From positions 372,001 to 436,000 of the forward strand of contig NZ_CP027783.1 of the NCBI RefSeq assembly GCF_003795125.1: a stretch of 64,000 bases of DNA. The letters are read 5' to 3'. Position numbers and translations under genes: made by a program. The stretch comes from Tetragenococcus osmophilus. Its GTDB lineage: Bacteria > Bacillota > Bacilli > Lactobacillales > Enterococcaceae. Below are positions 18,415 through 27,554 of this stretch, piece by piece; the first letter of the stretch is position 1; each line of letters begins with the position of its first letter. The notes beneath the pieces are model-generated. The model saw only the letters and a program-made list of their open reading frames with translations, made no database searches and was not told the DNA's origin.

Positions 18415-19173
18415 ATGTATGAGAATCAAAGCAAGTACAATTATCCAGATTTATCCAATAAACAAGTTGTTATTGCGGGTGGAACAGGTGCTGTAGGTGA
18501 AGGAATTGTCCGTGCGTACTTACGTTCCGGAGCAAAAGTAATTGTGCTTACTCGCTCTTCTGGCTCTGGAGAAAAATTGAAGAAACTTTTAGTTGACGAA
18601 AAAAATCTTTCTTCTCTTTCTATTGTTATTGGAGATTACAGTTCATTCCACGGAGCTATGTCGCTTGCCCAAGAAATTGTATCCGAACACGGAAAGATTA
18701 CCGATGTTATCACTTCCATTGGAAGCTGGTGGCAAGGAAAAACACTCTGGAATGTTTCTCAAGAGGAGTGGGACGAATACTTTGTCTCTTATTCCACAGC
18801 TCAACTAGCAATGGTCCGTGCTTGGATTCCCAAATTACCTAAAACAGGGACGTTCCAAATTGTTACAGGCGGTTCTGGCGTAACCCCTGTTCCTCATTCA
18901 GGTATTGTCTCTATGGAGCAATCTGCCTTATTAATGATGGCCAATGTGTTAGAAAAAGAAACACAAGAAAATAGAAGAATTTTCTCCTACATTTTTGGAT
19001 ATATCAATACTCGAGATCGTGCCATTAAAAAGCCAGAATGGGTATCTTCTGAAGATGTCGGTTATATCGCTTCTCTTGCTTCTGCTAATGAATCTTTAGG
19101 CTCTGGCCAACATAAACTATTCAATCAGAGCTATTTTAAAGAGAAAGTAGCTGAATTTACAGACTCTAAGTAG
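18415..19173 (+). CDS. SDR-family NAD(P)-binding protein lacking the YxxxK pair
   Basis: This 252-residue protein has an N-terminal Rossmann fold: VVIAGGTGAVGEGIVRAYLRSGAKVIVLTR (residues 19-48) with the TGxxxGxG-type glycine pattern, then DVITSIGSWWQG where SDR enzymes carry NNAG. The usual catalytic Ser is present (TGGSGVTPV) but the YxxxK that should follow is replaced by PHSGIVSMEQSALLM, without Tyr or Lys. It is therefore either a non-catalytic NAD(P) sensor or uses a different mechanism. It is a single-gene unit bounded by terminators, with AGAAAGGTG upstream of the ATG. Function not recognised. Confidence 0.75.
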   Translation: MYENQSKYNYPDLSNKQVVIAGGTGAVGEGIVRAYLRSGAKVIVLTRSSGSGEKLKKLLVDEKNLSSLSIVIGDYSSFHGAMSLAQEIVSEHGKITDVITSIGSWWQGKTLWNVSQEEWDEYFVSYSTAQLAMVRAWIPKLPKTGTFQIVTGGSGVTPVPHSGIVSMEQSALLMMANVLEKETQENRRIFSYIFGYINTRDRAIKKPEWVSSEDVGYIASLASANESLGSGQHKLFNQSYFKEKVAEFTDSK

Positions 19174-19195
19174 GCTTTTTTTGAATAAAAAAATT

Positions 19196-19243
19196 CGGCT
19201 ATGTCTTCCCCTTTTTGGGTGGAAAGACATAGCCGTTACTTTT
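19196..19243 (+). terminator. strong terminator after the SDR-like gene
   Basis: CGGCTATGTCTT pairs with AAGACATAGCCG (with one bulge in the inner stem), loop CCCCTTTTTGGG-like, followed by a T-rich tract. Confidence 0.75.
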
Positions 19244-19415
19244 GTTCTCAATTATCGCACAATTCCTTATGCACACTTTCCTAGCATACTGTAGTCATTT
19301 TTTACTCCCCCTGTTCACATATAGATCATAGGAGAATATCTTTATGCTCCGCATTATGCTTCTTGCCCTTTTTTGATCTTCTCATTTACTAGGACAAACT
19401 TCTCATTGCTATTTT

Positions 19416-20000
19416 CTAAATAATTTCCTCTTCATAAGGAATCGAAGGTTGTGCCCCGTAACGCTGTACAGTCAAAGACGAAGCTTTATTCCCATAAGCA
19501 ATCGCCTCTTCTATATTGCCCATATCTGTCGATAATTTCGTTACTAAAGCACCAATAAATGTATCGCCAGCAGCCGTCGTATCCTTGGCTTCCACTTTGA
19601 AAGCTGGAACAAATCCACTGTCAGCATCAGCAAAAGAATAAAACGAACCTCTACTTCCTAGCGTAACGATCAATGCTTGAATCCCCAGTCGATGAATGAT
19701 TCGAGCAGCTTTAAATAGTTCTTTTTGATTGGTTACTTTAGTCCCTGTGATCATTTCTAGCTCTGTTTCATTAGGGATAAGGATATCGGTTAATTGGATA
19801 ATTTTTTCTGAAATTTGTTTAGGGGCTGGCGCAGGATTCAGAACTGTGGTTACATGCGCTTGTTTAGCAATTTCAAATCCCATTTCTATACTTGATAAAT
19901 TGGTTTCTAGCTGCGCAACAAGAAAATCACTCTCAGTAATTATTAAGTCAATGTTGTATTTTTTTAATAATAATTTTATAATAGCTAAGTTAATTTCCAA
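19416..20000 (-). pseudogene. rbsK: ribokinase fragment (N-terminal third missing)
   Basis: The 194-residue frame aligns with the C-terminal two thirds of PfkB-family ribokinases: SDFLVAQLETNLSSIEMG, TTVLNPAPAPKQIS, ILIPNETELEMITG, ALIVTLGSRGSFY and the ATP-site DTTAAGDTFIGALV with the catalytic Asp. Ribokinases are about 300 residues; the sugar-binding N-terminal region (first ~110 residues) is absent. The upstream DNA (20001-20237) does not contain it in any frame I could read. The first codons (MEINLAIIKLLLKKYNID) have no ribosome binding site. It is probably a relic of a ribose-utilisation gene rather than an active kinase. Confidence 0.75.
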
Positions 20001-20060
20001 ATTTTACAAAAAGCCTCTTCACATCATTTATTTCTTATTGTACAATTTCTAGTGGCTAAA

Positions 20061-20097
20061 AACACTATATATTGTGTTTCGTGTTATAGAGAAACAC
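20061..20097 (+). promoter_or_regulatory. paired inverted repeats upstream of pnuC
   Basis: AACAC-8-GTGTT at 20061-20078 is followed after two bases by GTGTT-7-AACAC at 20081-20097. The alternating arms look like a regulator binding site about 140 bp before pnuC. NiaR-type niacin regulation is a reasonable guess from gene function, but I could not match a known consensus. No NAD riboswitch could be recognised with confidence in the remaining leader. Confidence 0.4.
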
Positions 20098-20237
20098 TTT
20101 ATTTGATATTTTTCACTTGAATCATATTTAAGAAAAACTAAATTCATAGCAATTATGGGAGGAATGCTTGCATCAGAAAAGAGGTGCTATAAAACAAAGA
20201 GGACTGGGTAGCAAATTAGATAAGGTGGATAGTAAAT

Positions 20238-20942
20238 ATGGAGCATGGAAAGTTAAACGCGTTATATTTAGCAGAAAATAAACTACATAAAGTAAATGAT
20301 GATTCTAAAGGACTCAAACTTTTTAATTATTTTGTTACTTTTGCGATGGTTATCGTTACAATATGGGGAAGTTTTAACAATGGATGGTTAAATCTAGCAA
20401 ATTTAATGTCATGGTTAGGTCTTATTGGCGTTATTGGAATTGCCTACAGATGGAAAGGCAACTTTTTATTTAATATGAGTCAAAATGTGGTTGGATTTAT
20501 CGTAAATACTAGAGCAAGATTATTTGGAGACGCCGCGATGTCTCTATTTTTCTTTGCTTCTCAAGTTTGGGGAATTAAAGATTGGTTTGGCCATCAAGAT
20601 AGTGAAGGGAAAGTAACTACTCACTCGCAAACCAACTGGAAACAAGTAAGCATTATGATCTTATTTCTTTCAATTGGCATCGCAATTGTTTCCTACTTTT
20701 TAGGTGGCAATTACATTATATTGGATGCTGTAACCAATGCAACTGCTATTATTGCACAAACAATGCATATGAATAGAAATAAAAATGGATGGGTTATTTG
20801 GACTTTGACCAATATTATCTCAATTTATATGTTTGCTTCTTTAGGCGTCACACAAGTAGCTGTTATGTACACAGCATTCTGTTTTAACAATGTAAGAGGT
20901 TGGGTTAACTGGACAGTAGCTGGAGAGCATGAGGAAGCATAA
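20238..20942 (+). CDS. pnuC: PnuC-family pyridine nucleotide precursor transporter
   Basis: This 234-residue membrane protein has about seven hydrophobic segments. It carries PnuC signatures: NFLFNMSQNVVGFIVNTRARLFGDAAM-type region and QVWGIKDWFG followed by TQTNWK-like SQTNWKQ. Conserved aromatic/Asn positions follow in MHMNRNKNGWVIWTLTNIISIYMF and CFNNVRGWVNW. PnuC proteins facilitate diffusion of nicotinamide riboside, which is trapped by phosphorylation. The start has AAGGTGG 8 bases upstream. The gene stands alone between inverted repeats and a strong bidirectional terminator. Confidence 0.9.
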   Translation: MEHGKLNALYLAENKLHKVNDDSKGLKLFNYFVTFAMVIVTIWGSFNNGWLNLANLMSWLGLIGVIGIAYRWKGNFLFNMSQNVVGFIVNTRARLFGDAAMSLFFFASQVWGIKDWFGHQDSEGKVTTHSQTNWKQVSIMILFLSIGIAIVSYFLGGNYIILDAVTNATAIIAQTMHMNRNKNGWVIWTLTNIISIYMFASLGVTQVAVMYTAFCFNNVRGWVNWTVAGEHEEA

Positions 20943-20956
20943 AGACTACTTTAAGA

Positions 20957-21003
20957 AAAGAGGGCGAACTGTTTTAGCTACATAAGCAGTTTGCCCTCTT
21001 TTA
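20957..21003. terminator. bidirectional terminator between pnuC and glycerate kinase
   Basis: AAAAGAGGGCGAACTG at 20957-20972 pairs with CAGTTTGCCCTCTTTT at 20988-21003. A-tract and T-tract flank the stem, so it can serve both converging genes. Confidence 0.85.
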
Positions 21004-21027
21004 AATCATTATTTCCAGACTTACATG

Positions 21028-22176
21028 CTATTTATTAAAACAAAATACACGGTACGCTTTTTCTGCTGCTCGTTCTATTAATTGCGAGGTTTGCGCTAAA
21101 GCTTCTTCTAAATTCATAGGCTTGTATATGATTTCTATAACCAAATCTATCCCTTCATTATACACTTTGCTCAAATCATAGTCTGCACTTCCAACGATCG
21201 CAATAACGGGTAAATGATGTTTTTTAGCCAGTTTAGCTACTCCCATAGGCGCTTTTCCTTGTAATGACTGACCGTCCATTTTGCCTTCGCCAGTTATAAC
21301 AAGTGAAGTTTCCTTCATTTTTTCTTCAATGGGTAACAAATTAAGTATTTCATCAATTCCACTCATCATCTTTGCTTCACAAAATGCAATCAAAGCTAAA
21401 CCCATACCTCCTGCCGCCCCTGATCCTTTTTTGTGAATTAATTTTGTATCAAGTGCTTCTTCAACTTTTTTTCCATAGTTCTCTAATATTCTATCTAGCA
21501 CGGGTAAATCTTCTTCTGAAGCCCCTTTTTGTGGACCATAAGTGTAAGAAGCTCCCTTTTCTCCACACAGGGGATTTGTAACATCAGAAAGAATAGTAAT
21601 AGAAACATCCTTAATTCTTTTATCCAAATCTTCCAATTCTATAGTAGATATTTGCTTTAATTCTTCAGCTCCAAATCCTATTTCTTTTCCATATAAATCT
21701 TTCAAAGATACTCCTAAAGCCTGGACTGCCCCTGCTCCGCCATCATTGGTTGCACTTCCACCAATTCCTATGAAAATTTCCTCAACTCCGTAATCAAGGG
21801 CCTTTTTTATCACTTCTCCAGTACCAAAACTTGTAGCTTTAAACGGATCCATTACATCGTTTTCAATTAAATGTAAACCAGATGCTTCTGCCATCTCAAT
21901 TATTGCAGTCTTTCCCTCATTAAGTAAACCAAACTTTGCCTTAACTGTGTTACCGTAAGGGCCTATGACATCTACATATTCGTATTCTCCATTTAGTCCG
22001 ATTACTAATGAATCTACCGTTCCTTCTCCACCATCAGCAATCGGAAATTTCAAGACTTCACATGCTGGATTCATTTTCAAAATCCCATTTTCTATATACT
22101 GTGCAACCTCATAAGAAGAAGCACTTCCTTTAAAAGAATCACTCGCGATAATTATTTTCTGTTTATTTATATCCAC
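21028..22176 (-). CDS. glxK: glycerate 2-kinase (GlxK/GarK family)
   Basis: This enzyme of about 382 residues has GarK-family motifs: IIIASDSFKGSASSYEVAQYI, FPIADGGEGTVDSL, GEVIKKALDYGVEEIFIGIGGSATNDGGAGA and TGEGKMDGQSLQGKAPMGVAKLAKK. It phosphorylates D-glycerate to 2-phosphoglycerate, the last step of glucarate/galactarate breakdown here. The open frame begins with a TTG at 22188, but that codon abuts the AAGGG ribosome binding site; the GTG at 22176 has 12-base spacing and is preferred, though the start is uncertain. It is the last gene of the glucarate island. It could also take glycerate released by the MngB-type hydrolase at 53-56 kb. Confidence 0.9.
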   Translation of the reverse strand: MDINKQKIIIASDSFKGSASSYEVAQYIENGILKMNPACEVLKFPIADGGEGTVDSLVIGLNGEYEYVDVIGPYGNTVKAKFGLLNEGKTAIIEMAEASGLHLIENDVMDPFKATSFGTGEVIKKALDYGVEEIFIGIGGSATNDGGAGAVQALGVSLKDLYGKEIGFGAEELKQISTIELEDLDKRIKDVSITILSDVTNPLCGEKGASYTYGPQKGASEEDLPVLDRILENYGKKVEEALDTKLIHKKGSGAAGGMGLALIAFCEAKMMSGIDEILNLLPIEEKMKETSLVITGEGKMDGQSLQGKAPMGVAKLAKKHHLPVIAIVGSADYDLSKVYNEGIDLVIEIIYKPMNLEEALAQTSQLIERAAEKAYRVFCFNK

Positions 22177-22260
22177 GCTATCAAACAACCCTTATCATAA
22201 TTTATTTACTAACGCTACTTTTGAACGAACTACATACTTTAGATTGCTTACGTCTAATTG

Positions 22261-22560
22261 CTACAAGCATTGTTCAGTACCATTCCTTATTTTCCATCCA
22301 TCTTTTTGAACGTCCTTTAAAATATTGCGATAGTCAGATATTGATCGTCCAACTACGATTTCTTCATAACTTTGCAACATCTTAGTAATATCGTCTCCGC
22401 CATGAATTTCACCTATCCCCTCGTTACCTGAATCATCCGTTAAAATAATAATATTTCTCGTAAATAATGGTCCATGGGCTCCACTTAAAGATAATAACAT
22501 ACTATCATAACCTGCTATTGGAACAACTTTAAGAGAAGTAACACTTGGAATTGTATTCAT
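22261..22560 (-). pseudogene. truncated second glucarate dehydratase (N-terminal 99 residues)
   Basis: The ATG at 22560 has an AGGAGG site and begins MNTIPSVTSLKVVPIAGYDS, clearly paralogous to the start of gudD at 26241: both have [25 protein letters not shown] and YKNIL/YRNIL. Similarity stops after about residue 85; the frame ends at 22261 with no barrel domain following. So the catalytic domain has been deleted. An intact tandem pair of glucarate dehydratase paralogs is known in enterobacteria (gudX-gudD), and the same arrangement probably existed here. A start further upstream at 22626 is spurious because it lies inside the preceding gene. Confidence 0.82.
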
Positions 22561-22603
22561 CGATAACCTCCTATTATTTTTCGTCTTTTTTGACATAAAA
22601 GAT

Positions 22604-23731
22604 TTACTTAAATTCTGCTGAGTCAACCATCAGTTTTCTCACTACATCGTTATTTAGCGTTAAGCCAATTCCTGGGCGATTAGGCACTTTCATTAGCCCA
22701 TTATTCATTTCAACACGTTCATTAAAAATACCCATTTTCTCAAACCATTCAAAGTGTTCTACCCATACTTCTCCGTTATAACAAGCTACTAGTGGCAAGT
22801 GAAGCTCCATGCTGTAATGAGGTGCTAGAACTAATTGCTGCTCTTCACAACGGTCGATTACTTTTTTATATTGTGTAATCCCACCTATTCTTGGTGCATC
22901 AAATTGGCAAACATCAAAAGCACGGCGATCTAAATATGGTAGACCTTCATTAAAACTAACTAACATTTCACCAGTGGCAATAGGTGTTTCTAAAGCACGT
23001 GACAATCGATAATGTCCCTCTACATCATAAGCACCAACAGGTTCTTCTAACCATACTAAGTCATATTCATCGAGGTATCTTCCTGCTTTTAATGCAGTAG
23101 AAACATCCCATTGCTGATTAGCATCTACCATTATAGGCACATCATCTCCGAGAGCTTTACGTAGGGCCTCCACTCGACGAACATCTTCTTTGTAATCTTT
23201 TTGTCCTACTTTTATTTTAATTCCGCCAGCACCTTCTGACAGTACTTTTTGAGCGTTATCAATCACTTCATCAATGCTATCTTGAAGAAAACCTCCTGAA
23301 GTGTTATAGCAAGGAACTTCTTCTTTGAATTGCCCTAAAAGTTTAGTAATTGAGAGCTCTGCCTTCTTGGCCTTCAAATCCCATAAAGCGATATCAAAGG
23401 GAGTAATTGCTTGTACAGCGACACCACCGGCCCCAATTGAAATACTTGACCATAGCAGTTTGTCCCATAGTCTGGAAATATCATCAGGATCTTCATCGAT
23501 AAGTAACGGTGCATACTCTTTTGCAAGGCTATATTGTGCCGGCCCGCCGTTACGCTTGCAATACACATATCCAAACCCTTCTCGTCCATCATTCGTACGA
23601 ATAATTGCACAAGTTATCATAACTTCTTTTAAAGGTGTTTGTTTCCCTGTAATTACTTTTGCATCACTTACTGGTTTTTCTAAAGGAACCTTTAGTAATT
23701 TAATTTCAATATTTTTAATGAAATCTGGCAT
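22604..23731 (-). CDS. enolase-superfamily sugar-acid dehydratase (galactarate/L-talarate type)
   Basis: This 375-residue enolase-superfamily enzyme has an N-terminal capping domain and a (beta/alpha)7 barrel. Catalytic and metal residues can be placed: K172 and K174 in GIKIKVG, D203 in VDANQQWD, E229 in LEEP, E255 in TGEM and H305 in APHYSMELH. A KxK motif plus barrel His and this length fit galactarate/L-talarate dehydratases rather than glucarate dehydratase (443 residues). The substrate is inferred. With garD reduced to a remnant nearby, this enzyme could be the only galactarate dehydratase of the locus, feeding the same aldolase. GGAG lies upstream of the ATG. Confidence 0.8.
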   Translation of the reverse strand: MPDFIKNIEIKLLKVPLEKPVSDAKVITGKQTPLKEVMITCAIIRTNDGREGFGYVYCKRNGGPAQYSLAKEYAPLLIDEDPDDISRLWDKLLWSSISIGAGGVAVQAITPFDIALWDLKAKKAELSITKLLGQFKEEVPCYNTSGGFLQDSIDEVIDNAQKVLSEGAGGIKIKVGQKDYKEDVRRVEALRKALGDDVPIMVDANQQWDVSTALKAGRYLDEYDLVWLEEPVGAYDVEGHYRLSRALETPIATGEMLVSFNEGLPYLDRRAFDVCQFDAPRIGGITQYKKVIDRCEEQQLVLAPHYSMELHLPLVACYNGEVWVEHFEWFEKMGIFNERVEMNNGLMKVPNRPGIGLTLNNDVVRKLMVDSAEFK

Positions 23732-23867
23732 TTATTTTCTCCTTTTCATAGCTATTAATTTTTTTATGATTCTTACTTATTCAAAACTTCCGGCTTAATT
23801 ATACCGATTTTTCCCAGCCTCAATAACTTCATTAGTACCTCTAATTTATATAAGCAAAATAAGCTAT

Positions 23868-24764
23868 TTACAGCAAATTAGCATCTTTTATTGTCCTCTT
23901 CATATCTTCAAGAACCTTCCCTTTTGACTCTGGTGTAGGAAGAACTGACTTACCTACCTCCATTCCTAACAAATTAGCCATATCTTTTGTTGCTGCAGGG
24001 AAACTAGCGGCATCTTGGGATATGCGAACTGGATTTAATTTAAATTGTAGTTCGAGTGCCTTTTCATAATTGCCTTCCACATAGTTATTATAGATATCGG
24101 TTACAAGTTCAGTAAACATATTCCCTGTTGACATAACTGCGCCTACAGCACCAATACAAAGTCCTGGATAAGTAATAGTATCTTTACCTGTAAACACACG
24201 GAATCCAATATCATTATTTCGTCTAATTACTTCGCTTGTATAGGTTAAATCACCGCTAGAATCCTTCATTCCAACAATATTTTTAACATTATTAGCTAAC
24301 TTTTCTACATTATTTAAGCTAATAGCATACCCTGTTTTCCCCGGATTATTATACAAAAGAACAAATTTCTCAGGAACTGCTTCTGCTATCGTTTTAAAAT
24401 GGTTATACAAGGCTTCTTCAGTAGGTCTTATAAACATTGGTTGCAGTATGGAAATTCCATTTATGTCAAGTTGAGCTGCTTTTTTAGCCAAACGAATTGC
24501 ATGCTTTGTACGAATAGCACCAATACCAAAATATAGTGGTACCCGTCCCTTTGTTTGATCAATAATAATTTTCATTCCTTCTATTTGCTCATCTTCATCA
24601 AACATATAAAATTCACTATTACTACCAAAAGCCAAAATTCCGTGTATACCATGAGTAATTACATGTTCAACAATTTTTCTCAACTTTTTTTCATCAATGT
24701 TTTCATCTTCATCAACTGGCGTAAGTAATGGTACAATAATACCTTTTAAATCTTCTAATTCCAT
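23868..24764 (-). CDS. DHDPS/NAL-family aldolase, probable 5-keto-4-deoxyglucarate aldolase
   Basis: This 298-residue class I lyase has the Schiff-base K167 in GMKDSSGD and Y138 in LLYNNPGKT. GSNSE at 47-51 replaces the usual GTTGE in the substrate loop. In the glucarate pathway, 5-keto-4-deoxyglucarate is cleaved to pyruvate and tartronate semialdehyde, normally by GarL, a class II metal aldolase of another fold. No garL is visible, but tartronate semialdehyde reductase and glycerate kinase are present, so this enzyme most likely fills the step. The alternative, 5-keto-4-deoxyglucarate dehydratase as in B. subtilis YcbC, is less likely because that family lacks the YNNP motif. The start has AGGAG. 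Confidence 0.8.
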   Translation of the reverse strand: MELEDLKGIIVPLLTPVDEDENIDEKKLRKIVEHVITHGIHGILAFGSNSEFYMFDEDEQIEGMKIIIDQTKGRVPLYFGIGAIRTKHAIRLAKKAAQLDINGISILQPMFIRPTEEALYNHFKTIAEAVPEKFVLLYNNPGKTGYAISLNNVEKLANNVKNIVGMKDSSGDLTYTSEVIRRNNDIGFRVFTGKDTITYPGLCIGAVGAVMSTGNMFTELVTDIYNNYVEGNYEKALELQFKLNPVRISQDAASFPAATKDMANLLGMEVGKSVLPTPESKGKVLEDMKRTIKDANLL

Positions 24765-24909
24765 TCTTTTTACTCCTAATCATTTTTTAATACTTAATCG
24801 ATGGTTATTAACTTGACAACAGTTTTAAAATTTAGGAATACACATTTTTTAAAAAGAGTTTGATTGTGAAAATTTATGTGTATTCCTAATAATCATCATT
24901 TATAATCCA

Positions 24910-26241
24910 TTATCTAACAAAAGATGGCTTTTTATTATCAAAAGTCCAATTAGGGACAAGATATTTCATTGCTATTGAATCATCTCTTGTACCAAGATTG
25001 TTTTGAATATATAGTTTATTTGCTTCTTTAATTTTAGCCATATCCATTTCAATACCTAACCCAATCATATCTCTAGGCACATCAATACTTCCATTTTCAA
25101 TCTTCATAGCGTTTTTCGTTAAATCTTGTCCATCTTGCCAAATCCAATGTGTGTCTATAGCATTTACGTTTCCTGGTGCTGCAGCAGCAGTATGAGCAAC
25201 CATAGCTAAAGAAATGTCAAAATGATTATTGGAATGTGCTCCCCATGTCATTCCAAAATCATGAGATAATTGTGCCACTCTAACAGAACCTTCCATTGTC
25301 CAAAAATGGGGATCAGCTAACGGAATATCTACACTGTCTAAGTTTACAGAATGTCTCATTTGTCTCCAATCTGTAGCCACCATATTAGTCGCTGTTGGAA
25401 GTCCTGTAACTTTCTTAAACTCTGACATTATTTCCCGTGAAGAGAATTCATCTTCTGCTCCACAAGGGTCTTCAACATATGTCAAAGTACCAAGCATATC
25501 TTCACATAGTTCAATTGCTTCATTTAAGGTCCACGCACCATTTGGATCTAGTGTAATTCGAGCATTGGGATAAGTTTCTTTTAATGCTTTTATTGCCTCT
25601 ATTTCTTCTTTTCCATCAAATACGCCGCCTTTTAATTTAAAGTCTTTAAAACCATAACGATCGTAAGCGGCTTTTGCTAGTTGAACAATTGAGTCAGGAG
25701 TGATCGCTTCCTCTCTTCGAAGTCTTCCCCAGTCGTCAGAAGTATCGTCATTTTCAATATATGGTAAATCAGTTTGATCTTTATTTCCTACATAAAAAAG
25801 GTAACCAAGGACTTCTACTTTTTCACGAACTTGTCCATCGCCCATTAAAGCAGCTACTGGAACTTCAAAATGCTTACCAAGTAAGTCTAATAAAGGAGCT
25901 TCAATAGCTGTCATAACATGTACGGTAGTTCGTAGATCAAAAGTTTGTGCACCTCTTCCATCGATATCCAGCTTGATATATTTTTCCTTAATATCACGTA
26001 AAATATTCTTATATTCTCCAATACTTCTTCCAACAACGAGCTCTTTAGCATTCATTAACGTATTAGTTATTTTTTGTCCGCCGGGAACTTCTCCCACGCC
26101 TATTTCACCACTATCTGCTTCCAAAATTACAATGTTGCGGGTAAAAAAGGGGCCATGTGCTCCGCTTAAATTTAATAACATACTATCGTAGCCTGCTACT
26201 GGATAAACAGTCATTTCTTTTACTTTAGGAGTTGTATTCAC
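24910..26241 (-). CDS. gudD: glucarate dehydratase
   Basis: This 443-residue enolase-superfamily enzyme dehydrates D-glucarate (and usually L-idarate) to 5-keto-4-deoxyglucarate. The match to E. coli GudD is close through the C-terminal half: [40 protein letters not shown], the catalytic His in [14 protein letters not shown] and THWIWQDG. The KxK pair is K202 and K204 (FKLKGG), and D232/N234 (LDPNGAW) begin the metal site. The start is a GTG at 26241 with GGGAG upstream. It lies between garR and the aldolase, in pathway order. Confidence 0.95.
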   Translation of the reverse strand: MNTTPKVKEMTVYPVAGYDSMLLNLSGAHGPFFTRNIVILEADSGEIGVGEVPGGQKITNTLMNAKELVVGRSIGEYKNILRDIKEKYIKLDIDGRGAQTFDLRTTVHVMTAIEAPLLDLLGKHFEVPVAALMGDGQVREKVEVLGYLFYVGNKDQTDLPYIENDDTSDDWGRLRREEAITPDSIVQLAKAAYDRYGFKDFKLKGGVFDGKEEIEAIKALKETYPNARITLDPNGAWTLNEAIELCEDMLGTLTYVEDPCGAEDEFSSREIMSEFKKVTGLPTATNMVATDWRQMRHSVNLDSVDIPLADPHFWTMEGSVRVAQLSHDFGMTWGAHSNNHFDISLAMVAHTAAAAPGNVNAIDTHWIWQDGQDLTKNAMKIENGSIDVPRDMIGLGIEMDMAKIKEANKLYIQNNLGTRDDSIAMKYLVPNWTFDNKKPSFVR

Positions 26242-26306
26242 TTTTAATTCTCCCTTTCTTTGTTATTTTTATTTAGTATTTTCAATGCTTTACTCCTTAG
26301 CTACTT

Positions 26307-27194
26307 TTATTCACTTTCAATAGTAGTATTATTAATTTTTTCAAAATATTGGGCAATGCTTGCGTGATCTTTTTCTTCAAGTCCGTCTATTTTAAGTGCC
26401 TGCATAATTTCCATTAATTGAGCAGTAATTGGAATAGAAGCATTTACATCATGTGAAGTATCTAAAGCGTTCTGTAAGTCTTTAATATGGAGCTGTATTC
26501 TAAATCCTGGTTCAAAATCTCTATCTAAAATCATAGGCATTTTAGCATCCATTACTGTGCTTCCAGCTAGCCCACCACGAATAGCTTCAAAAACTAGTTT
26601 TGGATCTGCTCCAGCTTTTTTGACAAAAGACATTGCTTCACCCACTGCTGCTATATTTGTAGCAACCACCATTTGATTAGCTAATTTAGTAATATTTCCT
26701 GCGCCGGCTTCTCCAACGTAAGTTACTGAGCCAGCCATAGTCATCATTAAGTCGTAATATTTATTAAATACTGATTCATCTCCTCCAACCATTACAGCGA
26801 TAGTTCCATCGATGGCCTTTGGTTCTCCCCCAGAAACTGGAGCATCTAAAAAGTCAACATTTAGCTCTTTTAACTTAGTAGAGAATTCCTGACTCGCTAC
26901 AGGAGAAATAGAGCTCATATCAATAACTGTTTTTCCAGCTGACAAACCTTCAGCAATACCATTTTCATCAAAAAGCGCAGCATTTACATTAGGTGAGTTT
27001 GGTAACATTGTGATAACAATATCTGTTTTTTCTGCTACTTCTTTTCCACTGCCTGCTTTATTCGCTCCTTCGTTAGCAAGTTCAGTTACTGAGTTCTCAT
27101 TGAAATCAAAAACTATAACATCATAACCTGCTTTTAATAGATTTTTTGCCATAGGCTTGCCCATAATTCCTAGTCCGATAAATCCTATATACAT
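26307..27194 (-). CDS. garR: tartronate semialdehyde reductase
   Basis: This 295-residue beta-hydroxyacid dehydrogenase begins with the NAD(P)-binding MYIGFIGLGIMGKPMAKNLL. It contains DAPVSGGEPKAIDGT (substrate loop), the catalytic Lys in GNITKLANQMVVATN, and DLQNALDTSHDV near the C-terminus. It reduces tartronate semialdehyde to D-glycerate. The family also includes 3-hydroxyisobutyrate dehydrogenase, but the GLGIMG start and the neighbouring dehydratase, aldolase and glycerate kinase define the role. AAGGAG precedes the ATG. The next minus-strand gene upstream is the garD remnant, then the permease. Confidence 0.92.
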   Translation of the reverse strand: MYIGFIGLGIMGKPMAKNLLKAGYDVIVFDFNENSVTELANEGANKAGSGKEVAEKTDIVITMLPNSPNVNAALFDENGIAEGLSAGKTVIDMSSISPVASQEFSTKLKELNVDFLDAPVSGGEPKAIDGTIAVMVGGDESVFNKYYDLMMTMAGSVTYVGEAGAGNITKLANQMVVATNIAAVGEAMSFVKKAGADPKLVFEAIRGGLAGSTVMDAKMPMILDRDFEPGFRIQLHIKDLQNALDTSHDVNASIPITAQLMEIMQALKIDGLEEKDHASIAQYFEKINNTTIESE

Positions 27195-27207
27195 TTTACA
27201 TTCTCCT

Positions 27208-27321
27208 TTAATGTTTTATTTTCTCAATGGCTTCGTTTACTACTCCTTCAGTACATTGAACCGTTGTATTAATAGCTAAAAGATTTCTGGTACCTGCTGT
27301 ACCATCTTTATTAAGTAACCT
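27208..27321 (-). pseudogene. garD: galactarate dehydratase remnant
   Basis: One minus-strand frame reads KDGTAGTRNLLAINTTVQC followed by TEGVVNEAIEKIK and a stop at 27208. This matches the start of the catalytic UxaA/GarD domain (E. coli GarD: ADGSVGTKNLLGITTSVHC). Just upstream, FFIGYL in the next frame resembles the preceding FEGY of GarD, so a frameshift at about 27320 is also visible. Everything after the first ~35 residues of the domain is gone. Further upstream to about 27440 there are short stretches with coding flavour in shifting frames (for example EEKMHILEPVDIYCKLF) that I cannot assign. This explains most of the 27195-27554 gap. Confidence 0.75.
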
Positions 27322-27554
27322 ATAAAAAATCTTTTCTCGACAGCCTTTTCTCTGAACCGATCCCTTTTATTAGGGTCATTGGTTTCATTTGAATAGCTTG
27401 CAATAAATATCTACTGGTTCTAAGATATGCATCTTCTCTTCATTATTAACCCACCCCCTTTCACTAATAGACATGTGCGTTAGCATAACCTACCATTTCG
27501 CTATAATGGATAATTGAATTATTTTTTTATAGTATTTTGTTTCTTTTTCCTTTC

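Noticed and set aside
20100-20237. NAD riboswitch before pnuC
   Set aside because: The leader has some short inverted repeats, but I could not match a known NAD aptamer with confidence.
23325-23798. 157-residue plus-strand open frame
   Set aside because: It is antisense to the enolase-superfamily dehydratase and has no support of its own.
23868-24764. 5-keto-4-deoxyglucarate dehydratase (YcbC type)
   Set aside because: The YNNP motif and the presence of tartronate semialdehyde reductase and glycerate kinase favour an aldolase; kept only as an alternative.
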